This document shows positions 60,460-64,000 of a DNA stretch of 64,000 bases, in pieces; position 1 is the stretch's first letter; each line of letters starts with the position of its first letter. The stretch is taken from NCBI GenBank assembly GCA_910584385.1, contig CAJUAK010000001.1, positions 62,001-126,000 on the forward strand, in the 5' to 3' direction. The DNA is from an uncultured Alphaproteobacteria bacterium. GTDB taxonomy: Bacteria; Pseudomonadota; Alphaproteobacteria; RF32; CAG-239. Below the pieces are notes generated by a model. The model saw nothing but the letters and a program-made list of their open reading frames with translations. It was not told the DNA's origin and did not search any database. The translations under genes and the position numbers were made by a program.

Positions 60460-61181
60460 AACAATTCGCCTTGGGCGGCACGGTTATGGTAAATGCTGTC
60501 CAGGGCTTCTTTTATAATCGGAATGCTGACGGCTCGCTTCTTTGCCAGAGAAATATAATCAACCTCCGCAATCAGGCTGCGGGCGAATTCAAAAGAACGT
60601 TCCATATTGGCCAGAATATAATTGATAATTTCAGGTGTGGGCATTATTTGCCGGTCTGTGAACAGCTTTATCAATAAGGCAGAGAGCAATTCGTCGTCAG
60701 GAGCCGTAATCTCAACCGCGGGGACGATATTCATTCTGGAGCGCAGGTCCGGCAGGGAAAAATGGAGTCTTGCCGGAGCGGCATTGGATGTAAACAAGAT
60801 GTTTCCGCCTAAATCCCTATAGGTGTTATAGAGGTGGAACAAGGCTTCTTGATTTTTCAGCTTTTCCATATTTTCAATAATTAAATATGCGCTTTTCTCA
60901 AAAAGCGTATGTGCATCTGACATTTTGAGCTTTGCGGCGTCAATGGCCGGAATAAGGTATGGGACGGCTGCTTTTTGCGCAACCAAATCTGTAAAAACAT
61001 GGGCGAGGTGCGTTTTTCCGCAACCGGCGGGACCAAAGATGCAAAGCGCAAAATAAGGCCAGTTTGGCCAACTTTCCAAAAGTTGAACAGCCTGCCTGTT
61101 GCATCCGGAAACTAAAAAATCTTCCGCTGCAAAACAAGGCCTGTGTTCAAATTCTAAAGCCAACTGGCTGGGATTGCTCAT
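60456..61181 (-). CDS. hdaA: DnaA-related regulator HdaA
   Basis: AAA+ protein that, with the replication clamp, stimulates DnaA-ATP hydrolysis and stops re-initiation. The N-terminus holds a clamp-binding motif QLALEF (residues about 6-11). Walker A GPAGCGKTH, a Walker B-like AYLIIENME, sensor 1 ILFTSNAAP, and an arginine-finger segment DLRSRM are visible; the DNA-binding domain IV of DnaA is absent. 241 residues. Its ATG overlaps the cckA stop by 4 nt. Confidence 0.92.
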   Translation of the reverse strand: MSNPSQLALEFEHRPCFAAEDFLVSGCNRQAVQLLESWPNWPYFALCIFGPAGCGKTHLAHVFTDLVAQKAAVPYLIPAIDAAKLKMSDAHTLFEKSAYLIIENMEKLKNQEALFHLYNTYRDLGGNILFTSNAAPARLHFSLPDLRSRMNIVPAVEITAPDDELLSALLIKLFTDRQIMPTPEIINYILANMERSFEFARSLIAEVDYISLAKKRAVSIPIIKEALDSIYHNRAAQGELF

Positions 61182-63838
61182 TTCTTCTCCTTTTGTTCCG
61201 GCTGATTATTTAAGACATCAAATACTCTTGCTGTCAAGTCGCCAAGGCTGTAAGGTTTGGTAATAAATTCAAAATCATGAAAATCGGGAAGTTCCTGGCG
61301 GACAATTTCCTCAGAATAGCCTGATGCCAAAATGACTTTGATGCCCGGAATCTTTTCTCTGGTTTTGATTGTCAATTGGGCGCCGGTCATTCCGGGCATG
61401 ACCATGTCTGTAATCAGAAGGTCGAAATTTGTATCGGTTTCCAAGTGTTCCAGCGCGTTTTCCCCGGAATTGCAGCCGACAACTTCATAGCCTTTTTTCT
61501 TGAGGGCGCGAAGTCCGAAAGTGCGGACGGAGTCTTCATCTTCAACAAACAGGATTCTGGTTTCTCCGGCTGTTTTTAGCGGGGCTTCCATGTGGTCCAA
61601 AGCCGAAAGGTTTAAGCCGACGATAAGTTTGTCATTTAACGGGACGGCCGGACTTACTTTTTCCTGGATGGCTAAAACCGGCGTGCCGTCCGGTGTCATG
61701 ATTTCTTTTTTCTCGCCCGTAGAAACCTCCGGCGCATATTCGAAACGGGGAAGGTATATGGAAAACGTGGTGCCGGAACCTATTTTGCTTTCAACTTTTA
61801 TAAAGCCTTCTGTTTGCCGGACAATGCCATATACCATGGCGAGGCCAAGGCCGGTTCCCGAACCGACGACATTTTGCTTGGTTGAGAAAAACGGGTCAAA
61901 AATACGGTTAAGATTTTCAGGCGGAATGCCGCATCCGGTGTCTGTTACGGAAATAACGACAAATTCTCCCGGTTTGATGATATCGTCTCCAAAATGGTAT
62001 GGTTCGCTTAAGGTTTCCGTCCGGGTGGAAATTGTCAATGTGCCGCTGCCTTCCATGGCGTCTTTGGCATTAACCGCCAAATTGATAATAACCTGTGAAA
62101 ATTGTACGGGGTCTACTTTAATGAATCCTAAGTCGCTGCCGTGGTGAAAGCGCAAAACAATCCGTTCCCCTAAAATGCGCTTCAGCATTTGCGTGAGTTC
62201 CATGAAGTTTTCGGTCGTGTCTATGAGCTTGGGTTTCAGGGGCTGTTTGCGAGAGAAGGCTAAAAGCTGCCGGACAAGCCCTGCCGCGCGGTTCGCGTTT
62301 TGTTTAATCTGGATTAAATCGCTGAAGGAAGGGTCTCCTACGCCATGGCGCTGTAAAAGCAAATCGCAAAATCCGATCATGGCTGTCAACAGGTTGTTGA
62401 AATCGTGGGCCACGCCGCCGGCCAGCTGTCCGACAGCTTGCATTTTTTGCGCCTGGGCAAATTGAAGTTCAAGATTTTTTTGCTTGGTCGCGTCAATCAA
62501 GTAGACAACCAGCCCGTCTATTTGGCTTATGTCCGCAGCATAGAATTTTTTCATGGGGCTGAGATAAGCCAGAGCGGTTTTTTCTTGTCCCTGCGTTTGG
62601 ATATGGACATCCATATTTTCTGATGTGCTGCGGCAGGATAAAAGGTTGTTGATTTGTATTTTTGCCTGTTCGGCGTTGTCTGCTTTGAGGTAATCGAATA
62701 CCGGGGCTTGCAGCAATTCTTTTTTGGCGCATCCTAAAAATTCTGCCGCCCGGGCATTGGCTTCCTGTATGATGCCTTTGTTGTCCAAAAATAAGATGCC
62801 GACGGGTGCAAAATTAAACAGCCAGCTGATTCTGTCAAAGGCCTCATTTAACCGGCTTTTGAGTTCCGGTTCGCCGGGAAGCTGGCTGACAACAACGCCG
62901 CGGTTTTTGATTTTGCGCTGTTCGGAAAAGGTTTCCTGAAAAACGAAAGACTCGCAAATTTGATTTTTTTGGTTTTTAAAATGCAGTTCGCCTTTCCATA
63001 AGAAGCTGCGTGCCGGCAAATCTGAATTTGTGGTTAAAAAATCTGAAAGATTGCGCCCAATCAGGTCTTGGTGGGCCATTCCCAGCATTTTTGCGAAATT
63101 GTCATTGGCATATTCAATATTATAATCTTTATCCGTTATATAAAGGCCGACCGGAAGATAGTCCAGAAAATCATGCAGGGAGCGGCATTCGCTTTGAAAA
63201 ACGCGTTCCATATTCTTTTCTGCCGTGGTGTTTTGGATGTTCCAATACAAGTAGGTTTCTTTTTTGATTGATTTTATTGAAAATGGGCCGTTAAAAATAT
63301 CCGTCTTTCTTAAAAATATTGGGCGGACGGTTATCTTAAACCATTCTTCATCCCCGAAAATGCGGTTGTCTTCCTGATGCAGCACCAATGACAGCGTAAT
63401 CTGGGCGGCGCTGAGATTGTTGCAGGCGTTTTGAAGGCGGAAAAAGTTTGCTTTGTTGAAAGTATTGTCAGAAAGGTGGCTTTCAAGAAATTCCAAGACA
63501 GGGCGCCCTTTGAACAATTCTTCTGCCGGCATATTTTGCAACACGGCTTCGCCTAAGGCATTATCTATTCTTTCCCCTAAGAAGTCGCTTTTGATTATTT
63601 CATTGGCAAATCCGCCGTAGGTAATTGCTTTTTCGGCGGCATTTAGTGTTTTTATGCTTTGAATCAGGCATAAGCTGGCTAAGATTACCGTGGCGATAAT
63701 CCATAAGATAATCTGCTGCGGGTTGGCAAAAAGCATCAGCAGCGCGGCAATAAGCAATGTGAGGCTGTAAGCTAAAGCGACAAGGCGCTTTTGCAAAAGC
63801 TTATCCGGCCTGTGAAGGGTTTTTGAGCTGCATAACAT
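61178..63838 (-). CDS. cckA: Cell-cycle hybrid histidine kinase CckA
   Basis: Master kinase upstream of ChpT and CtrA/CpdR. Two membrane helices (about residues 18-60), PAS domains, a HisKA domain with VAHDFNNLLTAMIGFCDLLL (His near residue 476; given in parts AHDFNNLL), ATP-binding boxes NLAVNAKDAM, DTGCGIPPENL and GTGLGLAMVYG, and a C-terminal receiver with FVEDED and LLITDMVMPG (Asp near residue 811). 886 residues from the ATG at 63838, which overlaps flhB by 38 nt. The upstream ATG at 63952 would run antisense-like through flhB in another frame and is rejected. Confidence 0.94.
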   Translation of the reverse strand: MLCSSKTLHRPDKLLQKRLVALAYSLTLLIAALLMLFANPQQIILWIIATVILASLCLIQSIKTLNAAEKAITYGGFANEIIKSDFLGERIDNALGEAVLQNMPAEELFKGRPVLEFLESHLSDNTFNKANFFRLQNACNNLSAAQITLSLVLHQEDNRIFGDEEWFKITVRPIFLRKTDIFNGPFSIKSIKKETYLYWNIQNTTAEKNMERVFQSECRSLHDFLDYLPVGLYITDKDYNIEYANDNFAKMLGMAHQDLIGRNLSDFLTTNSDLPARSFLWKGELHFKNQKNQICESFVFQETFSEQRKIKNRGVVVSQLPGEPELKSRLNEAFDRISWLFNFAPVGILFLDNKGIIQEANARAAEFLGCAKKELLQAPVFDYLKADNAEQAKIQINNLLSCRSTSENMDVHIQTQGQEKTALAYLSPMKKFYAADISQIDGLVVYLIDATKQKNLELQFAQAQKMQAVGQLAGGVAHDFNNLLTAMIGFCDLLLQRHGVGDPSFSDLIQIKQNANRAAGLVRQLLAFSRKQPLKPKLIDTTENFMELTQMLKRILGERIVLRFHHGSDLGFIKVDPVQFSQVIINLAVNAKDAMEGSGTLTISTRTETLSEPYHFGDDIIKPGEFVVISVTDTGCGIPPENLNRIFDPFFSTKQNVVGSGTGLGLAMVYGIVRQTEGFIKVESKIGSGTTFSIYLPRFEYAPEVSTGEKKEIMTPDGTPVLAIQEKVSPAVPLNDKLIVGLNLSALDHMEAPLKTAGETRILFVEDEDSVRTFGLRALKKKGYEVVGCNSGENALEHLETDTNFDLLITDMVMPGMTGAQLTIKTREKIPGIKVILASGYSEEIVRQELPDFHDFEFITKPYSLGDLTARVFDVLNNQPEQKEKK

Positions 63839-64000
63839 AACTAATAACCTCTGCGACTGCTTTAAAATGTTCTTGCGGAATTGTCTGGTCAATTTCAACC
63901 GTGGCAAAAAGTGCGCGTGCCAAGGGCGGGTTTTCAACAATCGGAACATCATTGTCCTCAGCCACTTCGCGAATGCGAAGCGCTAAACTGTCCAATCCTT
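63801..64000 (-). CDS. flhB: FlhB C-terminal end (partial, continues past the window)
   Basis: Flagellar type III export switch protein. The visible 66 residues (starting GLDSLALRIREVAEDN, then VPIVENPPLARALF and IPQEHFKAVAEVISYVM) are the characteristic end of FlhB, just after the NPTH autocleavage site, which lies outside. The frame is open to the window edge. It is followed by cckA, an order known from other alphaproteobacteria. Confidence 0.9.
   Translation of the reverse strand, partial: GLDSLALRIREVAEDNDVPIVENPPLARALFATVEIDQTIPQEHFKAVAEVISYVMQLKNPSQAG

Noticed and set aside
61178..63952. cckA from the upstream ATG at 63952
   Set aside because: The additional residues lie in a different frame across conserved flhB codons; the ATG at 63838 is more plausible.

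Overview
The window is a gene-dense, moderately AT-rich chromosomal segment of an alphaproteobacterium. Supporting signals are CckA and HdaA homologues in one operon with the 3' end of flhB, a GTTC-N7-GTTC LexA box (the alphaproteobacterial SOS operator), an ELM1-family protein, MlaA and MlaC, an alphaproteobacterial-type family 4 uracil-DNA glycosylase, and RquA for rhodoquinone synthesis. Rhodoquinone, the nag genes and many exported small proteins would suit an anaerobic or microaerobic, possibly host-associated, uncultured lineage; that placement is inference. No phage, insertion sequence, CRISPR array or replication origin was seen. LAYOUT. 0-8 kb: a 1209-residue protein of unknown function with a hydrophobic Gly/Ala core and a proline-rich hinge; class I DnaJ; tRNA-Arg(ACG); a lipoprotein; small unknown genes. 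8-18.5 kb: rpsA and cmk; a coupled operon of an exported protein, rsmE, a LuxR-type response regulator, an Hpt protein and rquA; an ELM1-family gene; three small genes, two with export signals; a class II DnaJ coupled to a DUF1349 gene; an MFS sugar transporter. 18.5-23.6 kb: tRNA-Ser(GGA) and tRNA-Arg(CCT), each beside a tRNA-like fragment; an M20 peptidase; SH3 and Sel1 proteins. 23.7-33.6 kb, cell surface: two flagellins on opposite strands, one with a sigma-54 promoter and one with a sigma-70-like promoter; a DegT-type sugar aminotransferase; mlaA-mlaC; and a 1498-residue autotransporter with about 18 passenger repeats. 33.7-40 kb, core genes: lolC/E-lolD, rpmI-rplT with a candidate regulatory leader, pheS-pheT. 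40-51 kb: an unknown protein with a hydrolase-like motif; a TPR lipoprotein; uracil-DNA glycosylase; two exported genes that look like diverged paralogues, coupled to a lytic transglycosylase; small membrane proteins; a COG2509 flavoprotein; UDP-glucose dehydrogenase. 51-57.5 kb: nagA-nagB, msrA-msrB, a lipopolysaccharide-type glycosyltransferase, TerC, DUF3750. 57.7-64 kb: an SOS-controlled umuDC operon; an S66 peptidase; and flhB-cckA-hdaA. HOW THE GENES FIT TOGETHER. Themes are envelope upkeep (Lol, Mla, lytic transglycosylase, glycosyltransferase), motility and cell-cycle control (flagellins, FlhB, CckA, HdaA), stress repair (DnaJ, Msr, UmuDC, UDG) and amino-sugar use (Nag). The most distinctive observations are: a UmuD homologue that starts already in its processed UmuD'-like form and lacks both catalytic residues, beside an intact LexA box; rquA in an operon with a phosphorelay pair; a recurrent palindromic TTGCAA at the -35 position of several promoters; and the pair of Cys-patterned exported paralogues coupled to a lytic transglycosylase. 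All family names were assigned by reading motifs; no database search was run.
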